Notes: generated by a model from the letters alone, not told the origin. DNA of 64,000 nt from CAZCZU01 sp964503475 (GCA_964503475.1 CAZCZU010000002.1:1-64000), one strand, 5' to 3'; shown: positions 34,231-42,928, counted from the stretch's first letter. Made by a program: numbers and translations.

Positions 34231-34658
34231 GGCTGCACCACCGCACCGCCGAGTAGAACCTGGATGCTCCGTTGTTTGTTGTCTTTCTGGCGTACCAGAA
34301 CGACGTTGATTGCACTGTCCGCCAGGCCGCGGCTGTTGAAGCAGACGCTCCAGGCTGTGCTATTGAAGATGATACCTTCAGGAAGGCTACGCTCGAATGC
34401 GGTGGCATGTGTCCAGGTCGAAGCGGCACAGTTGTTGGCGTATTCGACGCTGAGTTGGGTGCTGCTGGCTGGTTTGACACGATAGGCGTTGGTGTTGGAC
34501 ATTGCCTTAAGACGGCTCTGTTTCAGCGAGCCCGAAACCTGCTGTACGGCATCGTTGAGTGGATTGTCCAGACCGCGCATACTCACGGCGGCAATGCCCA
34601 GCAAGATGGCCAGGATGCCCATGGCGACTAATAGTTCTATCAGTGTGAATCCGCGCAT
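34227..34658 (-). CDS. fimT: FimT/GspH-type minor pilin
   Basis: A 143-residue prepilin: the short leader MRG precedes FTLIELLVAMGILAILLGIAAV, with Glu at mature position 5, followed by the GspH/FimT beta domain. I chose the ATG at 34658 because it leaves the usual short leader; in-frame ATGs at 34691 and 34718 would give unusually long ones. First gene of the minor-pilin operon, with a CRP-type promoter about 40-90 bases upstream. Confidence 0.82.
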   Translation of the reverse strand: MRGFTLIELLVAMGILAILLGIAAVSMRGLDNPLNDAVQQVSGSLKQSRLKAMSNTNAYRVKPASSTQLSVEYANNCAASTWTHATAFERSLPEGIIFNSTAWSVCFNSRGLADSAINVVLVRQKDNKQRSIQVLLGGAVVQP

Positions 34659-34734
34659 ATCATCCGTAATTCCTGTGTCCTTCAAGCGCATTGAGGCCAG
34701 CTTTATAGCATAGCGCAAACGGACTAATTTGATG

Positions 34735-34750
34735 TGTGAGTTATATCACA
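34735..34750 (-). promoter_or_regulatory. CRP-type cAMP receptor site at the minor-pilin promoter
   Basis: TGTGAGTTATATCACA: perfect TGTGA and TCACA half-sites with the 6-base spacer of the enterobacterial CRP/Vfr consensus. On the minus strand, TATGCT (34707-34712) is a good -10 box with 30 bases between it and the centre of the site. That puts the site near -42, the class II activation position. The start of transcription would be near 34700, 42 bases before fimT. Confidence 0.7.
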
Positions 34751-34799
34751 AGAATATCCCCTTATATTGTAGATCATTTATATGCAGGGGGTAAGCCGT

Positions 34800-36974
34800 T
34801 TACGGGCTAGTGCGGAGCATTTTTTCAATGCTGTGGGTCAGCATCTCCACCGGCACGGGCTTTCTGAGAATCAGGCTGTGCCGGATGGGTTCACGCTGGC
34901 CCAGGGCATACTCCTTGTCGTAGCCGGTGATAAAGATAATGGGGGTCGACAAATCCGATTCCCGAATGCGGCGGGCAGTTTCGCTCCCGTCGAGGCCGGG
35001 CATCACCACGTCCAGGATCGCCAGGTCGATCCGGTCGCGATGTGCGGTGAATGTTGCGATGGCCTGTTCGCCGTCGCGGGCCGTGAGCACGCGGTAGCCG
35101 TAGTGCTCGAGTACCTCCTGCATGGAGTCGATCAGGGCTTCCTCATCGTCGGCCAGCAGGATGGTTTCACCGTGGCCCTTTCGGATGCCCTGCCAGTGTG
35201 ACCCCGTCTCTTCAGGGCGGCCTGCCCGGGCGGCATCGAGCAGGGGCAGATAGATGAGGAAAGTGGTGCCCTGGCCGGGGCTGCTCTCCACCTCAAGAAT
35301 GCCCTTGTGGGTCTGAACCGCGCCATAGGTGGTGGCCAGGCCGAGGCCGGTGCCTTTGCCGACCTCTTTGGTGGTAAAGAAGGGCTCGAAGATATGCTCC
35401 CTGATCGCTGCGGGAATACCGCTGCCATTATCGGACAGGCTCAGGAGGGCGAATCTGTCGGCTGTGATATCCGGATGCTTGCGGCAAAAGGCCGGAGTGG
35501 GTTTGAAAGGGCGGATCGAGCAGGTGATCTTCGGCTGTTCGGTGGCGGCAAGGGCATCGCGGGCGTTGTTGAGCAGGTTCATCAGAACCTGCTGCAGCTG
35601 AACCGGGTTACCGGTGGTGTGAAGCTCTTCTTCACACAGGTCGAACGAGAGCTCGATGTTTTTGGGCACGATCGTTTCGGCCAGGCGTATCTGCTCCTTG
35701 AGGAACGATGTCAGGGCGACGGGGCCAGTCTCAACCATGTCGCGGCGGGCGAAGGTGAGCAGTTGCTGGACGATGGCCGTGGCATGGGCGCTGAGCTTGT
35801 CGATGTTGTCGAGCTTCTCGGTCAGCGTTTGTCGCTGGTCGATCTTCAGGCGGGCAAGATGCAGGTTGCCCATGATGGCCGCCAGGGTGTTGTTGAAGTC
35901 GTGGGCGATGCCGCCGACCAGACGGCCGATGGCCTCCATCTTCTGGGATTGCAGCAGGCGTGACTCGAGCATGCGCTTGTCGCTGATATCCTGGGCGATG
36001 GCAATCACGGCCTTCTGGCCGAAATACTCGCCCGGATAGACGCGTACATCCTTGGGGAATTCGCGTCCACTGGCATCAAGGCCCCAGAATTCGAACTGTT
36101 GCGCTTCACCGTGAAAGGCCTTGTCCACCAAGGCGGCAATCTGCGTCAGGTCATTGTGCTCGGGGGCGGAAAGAAATTCCGGTGTTTCACCGATAAAGCG
36201 CTCACGGGGATAACCGTACATGCGAATGGCCCCTTCATTGACGTCGAGGAAACGCCCCTGTTCATCCTGAATGTAGACGGACTCCTGCAGGCTGTTGAAG
36301 ATGCCATGATAGGTCTCTTCGCTCTCGCGCAGTTTCCTTTCCGAGCGGCGGATGGCCCGCTCACGCTCGGCACTTTCAAGTCGCAGGGCGATGTTCTGGA
36401 CAATGGTCTGGTGCGACTTGAGGGCATTGGCCGAGGTCAGTACGAGAAAGAGCAGGGTGAGAATGCCCATGGCGACGGTCAGTTCGCTGCCGAGCATGAA
36501 AAAACGGATGCTCAGGGGTAGCAGGGTCAGGAAAAGAAAGGCGAAAACGGTGATGCGCAGCGGCGAAAGGGATGTGATGGAGCCTGCTGCCATGCCGCCG
36601 ATGATGAAGGCGAGGAATACCTGGTGAGCGATCGAATCGGGCGGAAAGAGGATGAATGAGGCACAACCCCAGGTAATGGCGGCGGAAATGGCCCCGCCAA
36701 TGAAGTAGGACTCCCACGACTTCATGCCGTGAATGCCGGGGCGGGAGCGGAAAAATGCCAGCGTGAGCATGAGCCGGGTGCCGGTGATCAGGAACAGGGC
36801 ACCAAACCAGGTGAGCAGAAGCCGATGCTCGACGGCATTCCACTCGAAGTAGAGAAGTACCGAGGCATTGATCAGTGTGGCAATAATGGTCACCGGCATG
36901 GCGGCATAGAGCAGCCGTATCTGTTCCAGGCGAAGCAGTTGTGCCGGTGCGGAATCGATGCCGTTGTGACTCAT
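34800..36974 (-). CDS. Membrane-bound PAS hybrid histidine kinase/response regulator
   Basis: A 724-residue signalling protein. Six or so hydrophobic helices occupy residues 20-182; a PAS domain lies at about 222-335 (TYHGIFNSLQESVYIQDEQGRFLDVN). The HisKA-type box has phospho-acceptor His358 in GGIAHDFNNTLAAIMG; the HATPase domain has NLLNNARDA (N-box), SDNGSGIP and GKGTGLGLATTYG. A C-terminal receiver carries DD (609-610), phospho-acceptor Asp655 in LAILDVVMPG and a Lys in LRKPV. No separate output protein adjoins it. A 29-base imperfect palindrome lies just before its start. Confidence 0.92.
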   Translation of the reverse strand: MSHNGIDSAPAQLLRLEQIRLLYAAMPVTIIATLINASVLLYFEWNAVEHRLLLTWFGALFLITGTRLMLTLAFFRSRPGIHGMKSWESYFIGGAISAAITWGCASFILFPPDSIAHQVFLAFIIGGMAAGSITSLSPLRITVFAFLFLTLLPLSIRFFMLGSELTVAMGILTLLFLVLTSANALKSHQTIVQNIALRLESAERERAIRRSERKLRESEETYHGIFNSLQESVYIQDEQGRFLDVNEGAIRMYGYPRERFIGETPEFLSAPEHNDLTQIAALVDKAFHGEAQQFEFWGLDASGREFPKDVRVYPGEYFGQKAVIAIAQDISDKRMLESRLLQSQKMEAIGRLVGGIAHDFNNTLAAIMGNLHLARLKIDQRQTLTEKLDNIDKLSAHATAIVQQLLTFARRDMVETGPVALTSFLKEQIRLAETIVPKNIELSFDLCEEELHTTGNPVQLQQVLMNLLNNARDALAATEQPKITCSIRPFKPTPAFCRKHPDITADRFALLSLSDNGSGIPAAIREHIFEPFFTTKEVGKGTGLGLATTYGAVQTHKGILEVESSPGQGTTFLIYLPLLDAARAGRPEETGSHWQGIRKGHGETILLADDEEALIDSMQEVLEHYGYRVLTARDGEQAIATFTAHRDRIDLAILDVVMPGLDGSETARRIRESDLSTPIIFITGYDKEYALGQREPIRHSLILRKPVPVEMLTHSIEKMLRTSP

Positions 36975-36978
36975 ATCA

Positions 36979-37007
36979 GGAGATTAACGCCTAAAAGGCG
37001 TGTCTCC
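36979..37007 (-). repeat. Nested palindrome upstream of the hybrid kinase
   Basis: GGAGA (36979-36983) and TCTCC (37003-37007) enclose ACGCCT (36987-36992) and AGGCGT (36996-37001). It lies four bases before the kinase start codon and could be a protein-binding operator or an RNA hairpin affecting initiation. No Shine-Dalgarno sequence is seen between it and the ATG. Confidence 0.4.
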
Positions 37008-37064
37008 ACAAGCAGGCCGTGCCGCTGAACAACTCATGATGCGATGCCGGGCCGCGGCAGGTGG

Positions 37065-37415
37065 TCAGGGGGCCTTGTCCAGTTCATCGCTGGCATCATC
37101 AATCAGGCAGCGAATCTCCTGCAGGGCATCGCGATTGCCCGATTCGATAAGCCCGATGATGTAGTTTTCGATGGTGCGTGGCAGCAGGGTGGGGTCATCC
37201 ACCGGCCCACGGGAGTAGATGATGAAGCCGTTGAGAAAGCCCTCGAACAGTTCATCGGAGAGCTTTTCGTAATTCTTGTTTTGCGAACCGGCCATGAATG
37301 ACTTGATGCGACTGCTGCTGAGTTCGAAACCACCCAGCTCGAAAATCTCCTTGATTTCGAAGTGACGCAGGTTGTTGGCGATGGTGATCTTCTTGAAGAT
37401 GTTGTTGTTGGTCAT
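37065..37415 (-). CDS. DUF1456 (YehS-like) protein
   Basis: A 116-residue protein resembling the YehS family from E. coli: it opens with NNNIFKKITIANNLRHFEIKEIFELGGFELSSSRIKSFMAG and contains a conserved-looking YEKLSDELFEGFLNGFIIYSRGP in the second half. DUF1456 proteins are short helical proteins of unknown role, normally around 150 residues with two repeats, so this is a slightly short member. It lies alone between the hybrid kinase and the plus-strand gene at 37516. Confidence 0.7.
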   Translation of the reverse strand: MTNNNIFKKITIANNLRHFEIKEIFELGGFELSSSRIKSFMAGSQNKNYEKLSDELFEGFLNGFIIYSRGPVDDPTLLPRTIENYIIGLIESGNRDALQEIRCLIDDASDELDKAP

Positions 37416-37515
37416 GCCGTCATTCTAGGCTCTGGCCGCGATGATGTAGAGGTATCATTTCACGGTGTGGGTGGGGTCACTGCGCTTGTCGGGCGATCTG
37501 TGCTTGAATCCGGTC

Positions 37516-38133
37516 ATGCTAAGACGTTTCATCGCCCGTTTCCTGCTGCTGCTCATCATCGTGGCCGGCGCCGGGATTTATCTGATGCCGCAGTGGCAGA
37601 GCTGGCGGGTGGAGCAGCAGTTCAGCGATCGGCTGCTGCGTATCGCTCCCGATGCCGCCATCCAGGCCGGATTCGTCGAAACCATGCACGAGCAGCGCTG
37701 GAGCAGTGCCGCTTTTTTTCATCTTTTCGGCCTGACATTGCCGCGCGGACGTACCGAGTCGGTGGTGCGCGCTCCGGTGCGTGTCTACTACGGGGTACGG
37801 CCGCAGGCCGTGCATGTGCTGTCGTTTGAAGATGGAGTGATGACCGTCGCCGTGGATCGAGTCGAGGTGCTGAACACGGCCACTGATCTTTCGGGCTTGC
37901 AGATCGAAACCGAGGTCGGCTGGGCCCGCTTCGATGCCCTCAGCGGTGAGGAGGCAAGGGCTGCGGCTCGCAGGGCCTTCGATCGAACGCGTGTCCAGGC
38001 GGCCGGAAAGCTGCTGGCCGGGCGTGATGTGAGCGAGCATGTGCGCCGGGCCCTGGAGGAGGTGGCTACGGCCATTGGCGGGGTGAAACATCTGCGGCTT
38101 GTGCGGCGGGACCAGCCCAGGCAGGGGCAGTAG
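37516..38133 (+). CDS. Membrane-anchored protein of unknown function (DUF4230-like)
   Basis: A 205-residue protein starting MLRRFIARFLLLLIIVAGAGIYLMP, a single N-terminal membrane anchor with the rest outside or in the periplasm. The body (VYYGVRPQAVHVLSFEDGVMTVAVDRVEVL, then a helical C-terminus EEARAAARRAFDRTRVQAAGKLLAG) resembles the layout of DUF4230 proteins, but I am not certain of the family. The ATG at 37516 is preferred over an upstream in-frame start because it begins the anchor. It converges with the CpxP/Spy-like gene. Confidence 0.65.
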   Translation: MLRRFIARFLLLLIIVAGAGIYLMPQWQSWRVEQQFSDRLLRIAPDAAIQAGFVETMHEQRWSSAAFFHLFGLTLPRGRTESVVRAPVRVYYGVRPQAVHVLSFEDGVMTVAVDRVEVLNTATDLSGLQIETEVGWARFDALSGEEARAAARRAFDRTRVQAAGKLLAGRDVSEHVRRALEEVATAIGGVKHLRLVRRDQPRQGQ

Positions 38134-38149
38134 CCATGACGTGAATGCA

Positions 38150-38177
38150 AACGGGGCGGCCTCATGGCCGCCCCGTT
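38150..38177. terminator. Hairpin between convergent genes
   Basis: A perfect 12-bp stem, AACGGGGCGGCC/GGCCGCCCCGTT, with a TCAT loop, centred between the stops at 38133 and 38196. It has only short T-runs, but its strength and position suggest a bidirectional terminator. Confidence 0.75.
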
Positions 38178-38195
38178 GCAAGTCGGGCAGACGCG

Positions 38196-38753
38196 TTACA
38201 TTGGTCGACCGCGATCCTGGCGTTCAGAAGGTCGATCGCGTTCGTTCCAGCCGCCATCGCGCCGCTCGCCTTTACGATCCTTCCAGTTGCCATCTCGCTT
38301 GCGCTCCATGCGCTCCCTGAACTGCTTGCGCATCTCACGAGCTTTGGCCCGCTGCTCCTCGGTGAGCAGCATGTGGAACTGCTTGCGCGATGCCGCCCGC
38401 TCGATGGTGCTCTTTTCAGTCAGATCCGCTTTCTTGCGGGCAATGGCACGCACCTGGCGATCGTAATCACGTGCGGACGGATCGAGTTCCATCAGGGCGC
38501 GGGCCAGTTCGCGGCGCTCCTCATGCAGATGTTTCATCTTCTTGCGGCTGTTGTCGAAGATGGCGCGGGCCCGGGCCTGCTGTTCATCGCTCAGGTCGAG
38601 GCGTTCGGCCATGCGCTGGAAGTGGTCCTGCTTCTTGGCATTGTTCATGCCGGGTTTGCCGTCGCGGTAGGGACGGTTGTCATCGGCCTGGGCAGCTATG
38701 CTGCCGAAGGCGATGGCGACCATGGCGGCTACGGGAATAATGCTCTTCTTCAT
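38196..38753 (-). CDS. Periplasmic CpxP/Spy-like chaperone
   Basis: A 185-residue secreted protein. The signal peptide ends near AAQA; the mature part is charged and helical with two LTxxQ-type turns (LDLSDEQQARARAIFDNSRKKMKHLHEERRELARAL and MLLTEEQRAKAREMRKQF). The C-terminus is a very basic, Arg/Asp-rich tail. CpxP restrains the CpxA sensor and binds misfolded proteins; Spy is a related chaperone. Divergent placement from the response regulator with a CpxR box between them supports the role. Confidence 0.82.
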   Translation of the reverse strand: MKKSIIPVAAMVAIAFGSIAAQADDNRPYRDGKPGMNNAKKQDHFQRMAERLDLSDEQQARARAIFDNSRKKMKHLHEERRELARALMELDPSARDYDRQVRAIARKKADLTEKSTIERAASRKQFHMLLTEEQRAKAREMRKQFRERMERKRDGNWKDRKGERRDGGWNERDRPSERQDRGRPM

Positions 38754-38860
38754 CGTCTGCTCCTTGCAGTGGAATGGGTGCCGGCATGGCCGACAACGGC
38801 AATACTGGCTGGCCTGGTGTCAGGATGGGCAAGCTTACGGAAAAGTTGTGTCGGAAGGGT

Positions 38861-38875
38861 GTAAAGAATTGTAAA
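38861..38875. promoter_or_regulatory. CpxR box
   Basis: GTAAAGAATTGTAAA is an exact match to the CpxR consensus GTAAA-N5-GTAAA. It lies in the 174-base gap between the divergent CpxP/Spy-like gene and the CpxR-like regulator, 53 bases before the regulator ATG, so it can control both. Confidence 0.8.
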
Positions 38876-38927
38876 GCGAGGCATGCGGGCAGTTCCGCAG
38901 CAGGCGTGCATGTGGCACATTGGCTGC

Positions 38928-39623
38928 ATGAACGAAGCGATACGCGTACTGCTGGCCGACGACGACCGTGAACTGGTCGCCCTGCTTTCTGATTATCTGC
39001 AGATGGAGGGCATGCAGGTGACGGCGGCCCATGACGGTGAGGCCGCCCTGGCAGCCGTGGCCGAAGCATCTCCGGATATTGTCGTGCTCGATATCATGAT
39101 GCCGAAGCTGAACGGTATCGAGGTGCTGCGCCGTCTGCGTGAGGGGAGCAACCTGCCGGTGATCATGCTGACAGCCAGGGGTGACCCGGTCGACCGCATT
39201 GTCGGGCTGGAGATCGGTGCCGATGATTATCTGCCCAAGCCATGCAATCCGCGCGAGCTGGTGGCGCGCATCCGCGCCATCCTGCGCCGAACCACAGCTC
39301 AACCGGAGACGGTGGCAGGAGAGCTGCATATCGGCGATATCGAGTTGCGCCAGGCTAGCCGCACGGTGGTGCAGGCAGGGCATGAAGTGGTCGTGACCAG
39401 TACCGAGTTCGAGGTGTTGCGGGTGTTGCTGGAGTCGGCCGGTTCGGTGGTCGGCAAGGCGGAGCTCAGTGAGGCGGCACTCGGGCGCCGCCTGCAGCCC
39501 TATGATCGCAGCCTCGATATGCATATCAGTCATCTGCGGTCCAAGCTGGGCGAGCTTCCCGATGGTGGCGAGCGCATCAAGACGGTGCGTAATGTCGGCT
39601 ATCTCTATGTGAAGGGCTTATGA
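38928..39623 (+). CDS. cpxR: CpxR-like response regulator (OmpR family)
   Basis: A 231-residue regulator. Receiver domain 1-120 has acidic DDD near 11-13 and phospho-acceptor Asp55 in VVLDIMMPK, with Lys in YLPKPCNPRELVARI. The C-terminal winged helix (about 130-228, with TSTEFEVLRVLLESAGSVVGKAEL and DRSLDMHISHLRSKLGE) binds DNA. The ATG at 38928 gives the standard N-terminus. It overlaps the sensor kinase by four bases. The symbol rests on the CpxR box and CpxP/Spy-like neighbour. Confidence 0.85.
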   Translation: MNEAIRVLLADDDRELVALLSDYLQMEGMQVTAAHDGEAALAAVAEASPDIVVLDIMMPKLNGIEVLRRLREGSNLPVIMLTARGDPVDRIVGLEIGADDYLPKPCNPRELVARIRAILRRTTAQPETVAGELHIGDIELRQASRTVVQAGHEVVVTSTEFEVLRVLLESAGSVVGKAELSEAALGRRLQPYDRSLDMHISHLRSKLGELPDGGERIKTVRNVGYLYVKGL

Positions 39624-40975
39624 GTCGCCTGTTCTGGAAACTCTTTTTCTGGTTCCTGCTGACCATGGTGGCGACGGGCGGCCTGAGTTTCCTGGCCGCC
39701 GATTACCTGGCCGGCCAGCAGCAGATTTCCCAGCATCATCTGCAGCGCATCGAGGCGATGGCCGCCTCGGCCGAGGCCGTGTACGAAGAGCGCGGATCGC
39801 GCGGGCTCCACTCCTGGCTGCGCCATATGCGCCAGCGCCTGCCGTTTCCGCTGTTGATCGTGCATGCCGCCCCGCGCGATCACTGGCAGGACCTGGAAGG
39901 GCGCAGGCCGCCGCCGGAGGTGATGCGCCATCTCGGCGATACGGATCACCTGGCCGGGGTCGCCCAGAGCCATCAGGCCGCGCACCGGGTGGTATCGGTG
40001 CAGCTGAACACCGCTCCCGGGTTGTATGTGGTGACCCTGCTGCCGCATCGTCCGATGCGTGTGCTGCTGCGCTATCAGTATCTGGTGCCGCTGATCGGAC
40101 TGATCATCTCCATTACCGTATGCCTGCTGATCGCCTGGGGCATCACGCATCCGCTGGGGCGGTTGCGCAACGCCGCCGATGCCCTCGCCGGTGGTGATCT
40201 GACTGCCCGTGCCGATGTCGGGCGCAGACGCGATGCGATCGGTCTGCTGGCCGACGATTTCAACCGCATGGCCGCGCGCATCGAGCAGGGGATGCAGTCG
40301 CAACGGCAGCTGCTCAGCGATGTGTCGCACGAACTGCGATCGCCGCTGGCCCGCCTGCGTGTGGCTTCGGAGCTGGCGCGGCGCAAGGCGGAGGGCGATG
40401 GTGCGGCCGCGGAGCTGGCGCGCATCGATCTGGAGGTGGCCCGGCTGGATGCCATGCTCGGCGATGTGCTGGCTCTGGCCCGGCTGGAGAACGACGATGC
40501 ATCCGTCGCACTGGAACCCTGCAATGTCGATGCCCTGCTGGCTGAGGTGGTCGCGGATGCCGAATTCGAATATCGCACCGAGGATAAGCAGGTGCGGGTG
40601 ACGACGGAGACCGGGCGAGTGATCCGCGGCGATGCCCTGCTGTTGCGTTCGGCCATCGATAATGTGGTGCGCAATGCCATGAAGTACACGGCTGCCGGTA
40701 CTGCGGTGGAGGCCGGGACCCGGATCGAGGAGGGGCATCTGCTGCTTGAGGTGCGTGATCATGGCCCGGGCGTGCCGGAGGCGGCGCTGCCGCGCCTGTT
40801 CGATGCCTTCTACCGGGTGGATGAGGCCCGCGATCGCGACAGCGGCGGCCATGGTCTGGGGCTGGCGATTGCGGCCCGCGCCTGCCGCATCTGCGGGGGC
40901 GAGATCGGGGCTGCGAATGCTCCCGGTGCAGGCCTGGTCGTGAGCATGGCATTCCCGTTGCCCGATCGGGGTTAG
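39620..40975 (+). CDS. cpxA: CpxA-like sensor histidine kinase
   Basis: A 451-residue sensor kinase. Two membrane helices (about 7-28 and 154-174) flank a periplasmic domain of about 120 residues; a HAMP domain follows (ITHPLGRLRNAADALAGGDLTARA). The H-box is SDVSHELRSPLARLRVA with phospho-acceptor His237; the HATPase domain has DNVVRNAMKYT, VRDHGPGVP and GGHGLGLAIA. It starts inside the end of the regulator gene (ATGA), the typical layout of cpxRA. In E. coli CpxA senses envelope misfolding and CpxP represses it. Confidence 0.85.
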   Translation: MSRLFWKLFFWFLLTMVATGGLSFLAADYLAGQQQISQHHLQRIEAMAASAEAVYEERGSRGLHSWLRHMRQRLPFPLLIVHAAPRDHWQDLEGRRPPPEVMRHLGDTDHLAGVAQSHQAAHRVVSVQLNTAPGLYVVTLLPHRPMRVLLRYQYLVPLIGLIISITVCLLIAWGITHPLGRLRNAADALAGGDLTARADVGRRRDAIGLLADDFNRMAARIEQGMQSQRQLLSDVSHELRSPLARLRVASELARRKAEGDGAAAELARIDLEVARLDAMLGDVLALARLENDDASVALEPCNVDALLAEVVADAEFEYRTEDKQVRVTTETGRVIRGDALLLRSAIDNVVRNAMKYTAAGTAVEAGTRIEEGHLLLEVRDHGPGVPEAALPRLFDAFYRVDEARDRDSGGHGLGLAIAARACRICGGEIGAANAPGAGLVVSMAFPLPDRG

Positions 40976-41071
40976 GGCATGGCTTGCTTTGCGCTAAGCT
41001 CCCGGAACTTGCGATGACAGCACGGGCTTTCTACTGTCGGGTATAACTGGTTTCTTCTCAATGGAGCGTTC

Positions 41072-41452
41072 ATGGATCAATCGCCCTACCACATCGTTGT
41101 CGAGGTCGAACCCGAATATGCCGAGGAGCACTCCGAGCCGGAGGATGGCCACTTCGTCTTTATCTACCATGTCACCATCCGCAATGCAGGCAGCATGGCC
41201 GCGCAACTGATGAGTCGGCGTTGGCTGATCACCGATGCCAATGGCGATTGCGAGGAGGTGGAGGGGGAAGGTGTCATCGGCGAGCAGCCGGTGATCCTGC
41301 CGGGGGCGGTCCATCGCTATAACAGCTTCTGTGTCCTGCCCACCGAGGTGGGCTGCATGGAGGGGCACTACAGCATGGTGGCCGAGGATGGCACCCCGTT
41401 TCAGGCCCCGGTTCCGATGTTCACACTGGCGGTGCCGACAGCCCTTAACTAG
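41072..41452 (+). CDS. apaG: ApaG family protein
   Basis: A 126-residue immunoglobulin-like fold protein. Conserved strands are visible: FIYHVTIRNAGSMAAQLMSRRWLITDANG, EGEGVIGEQPVILPGAVHRYNSFCVL, and GCMEGHYSMVAEDG. The ApaG family was linked in E. coli and Salmonella to cobalt resistance, though its molecular role is unclear. Its TAG stop coincides with the left end of the MITE-like element, which may now provide its 3' end. Confidence 0.93.
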   Translation: MDQSPYHIVVEVEPEYAEEHSEPEDGHFVFIYHVTIRNAGSMAAQLMSRRWLITDANGDCEEVEGEGVIGEQPVILPGAVHRYNSFCVLPTEVGCMEGHYSMVAEDGTPFQAPVPMFTLAVPTALN

Positions 41453-41622
41453 GGCCTGTTAACACTAATTTCGGTTTGGGGCGCAGCCCTTCAGGGATAG
41501 GCGATTTTTCCGTCCTGCCGCGTTATCGCTCGCTTGTGTGCAATGAGCACGCCACGCTCGCAATGCCTTGCAGGGCCGAAGAAATGGCCGTGTCGGCGCC
41601 ATCGAAATTCGTGTTAGGCCCT
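41451..41622. mobile_element. MITE-like palindromic element, about 172 bp
   Basis: The ends form imperfect terminal inverted repeats: AGGGCCTGTTAACACTAATT at the left, and AGGGCCTAACACGAATTTCG reading inwards from the right. Inside, GGCGATTTTTC...CGTCCTGC faces its imperfect complement GCAGGGCCGAAGAAATGGCC, and the core ATCGCTCGCTTGTGTGCA faces GAGCACGCCACGCTCGCAAT. The whole length can thus fold on itself. There is no frame for a transposase and no clear target duplication (possibly a CTA at the left only). Confidence 0.7.
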
Positions 41623-41716
41623 GGCGCCGGTTCCATACGAGTACGGAGCGCTGCACCATGGGCGCAGGGGCTCCGCTTTCCCGTTTTGTCCGGTTTGAGG
41701 TAGTATCGGCCCAGTT

Positions 41717-42928
41717 ATGAACAAGGTTGCCATTGTATCCCTGCTGGCATTGCTCACGCTGACCGGCTGCAACAAGGCCGACCACGCTCTGGCCCTGGCC
41801 ACCTCCGGCACGGTGCGCACCATTGCCGCGATCGCCGGCAGCGGCAGTCCCGCCGCAGCGGCGCGTAGCGTTGCCCGCTCCTACAGGAATAATCCGGTCA
41901 AGGCGGTGCAGGCCGCGCGCAGTGTCAAATATGCCACCGGTCACCTCTTTGCCCTGCTCGATGTCAATGTCGGCAGGCAGTGGGGCAGCGATGCGCGTAT
42001 GCCTTCGCGTACCCGCTATGTGAAATACACCCAGAACTACAAGAGCCGGGCGATCGTCGATTTCGATAAGGGCGTGGTTACCGTGGAGACGGTCGATGAT
42101 GCGGCACCTGCGCAGAGCCTGAAGAACGCCATCGTTACTACGCTGCTCACCCCCAACGACCCGCGCGCCGTCGATCTCTTCTCGGATCGATCGATCACGC
42201 TGACCAGCGACAAGGAGCCCTACCTGCTCGGCCTGGTCGAGGACCGGCAGGGGCGCAGTATCGATTCGCCGAAACGGGCCGAGGCCTTTGCCGACTTTCT
42301 TCTGAGCAGCCGCATGCAACAGCGGCAGGTGAAGCTGAAGGGGGGCGAGAAGCAGGCCAGCTTTGTCAGCATCAATATGGTCAGCAACTTCAGCCATGCC
42401 CAGGCCGAGAAGTATCGCCCGATGGTGGAGCGCTATGCGGCGAAATACGATGTCAGCCCCAGCCTCGTCTTTGCGGTGATCCGTACCGAGAGCAACTTCA
42501 ATCCCTTCGCGGTGAGCCCGGCCCCGGCCTACGGCCTGATGCAGCTGGTGCCCTCAAGCGGCGGGCGCGAGGCCTATCAGGTGGTGAAGGGGCGCAAGGC
42601 GACACCGTCCAAGCGCTACCTGCTCAATGCCGAAAACAACATCGAGCTGGGTACGGCCTATCTCGGCTTGCTCAGCCATCGCCAGCTCAGGTGGATCGAG
42701 AACAGGACCTCGCGCGAGTACTGCGTCATCTCGGCCTACAACACCGGCACGCGCAACGTCTTCAAGGCCTTCGCCAGGGGTGGGGATCGCACTGCGGCGG
42801 TCAATCGCATCAACAGTGTCGAGCCGCCGGCCGTCTACCGGCAGCTGCGCCAAAAGCTCCCGTATAAGGAGACGCGCCGCTATCTCTACAAGGTGGTCAA
42901 GTTCCGCAAGAACTACGTCGTGCTCTGA
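41717..42928 (+). CDS. mltC: Membrane-bound lytic murein transglycosylase C-like
   Basis: A 403-residue lipoprotein. The signal peptide ends in lipobox LTGC (Cys18). An N-terminal MltC-type domain (about 40-205) is followed by an SLT domain from about 225: the catalytic Glu is in IRTESNFNPFAVSPAPAYGLMQLVPSSGG, with AENNIELGTAYLGLL and CVISAYNTG as the other family motifs. It cleaves peptidoglycan to 1,6-anhydromuropeptides during wall remodelling. It stands alone behind the MITE-like element. Confidence 0.9.
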   Translation: MNKVAIVSLLALLTLTGCNKADHALALATSGTVRTIAAIAGSGSPAAAARSVARSYRNNPVKAVQAARSVKYATGHLFALLDVNVGRQWGSDARMPSRTRYVKYTQNYKSRAIVDFDKGVVTVETVDDAAPAQSLKNAIVTTLLTPNDPRAVDLFSDRSITLTSDKEPYLLGLVEDRQGRSIDSPKRAEAFADFLLSSRMQQRQVKLKGGEKQASFVSINMVSNFSHAQAEKYRPMVERYAAKYDVSPSLVFAVIRTESNFNPFAVSPAPAYGLMQLVPSSGGREAYQVVKGRKATPSKRYLLNAENNIELGTAYLGLLSHRQLRWIENRTSREYCVISAYNTGTRNVFKAFARGGDRTAAVNRINSVEPPAVYRQLRQKLPYKETRRYLYKVVKFRKNYVVL

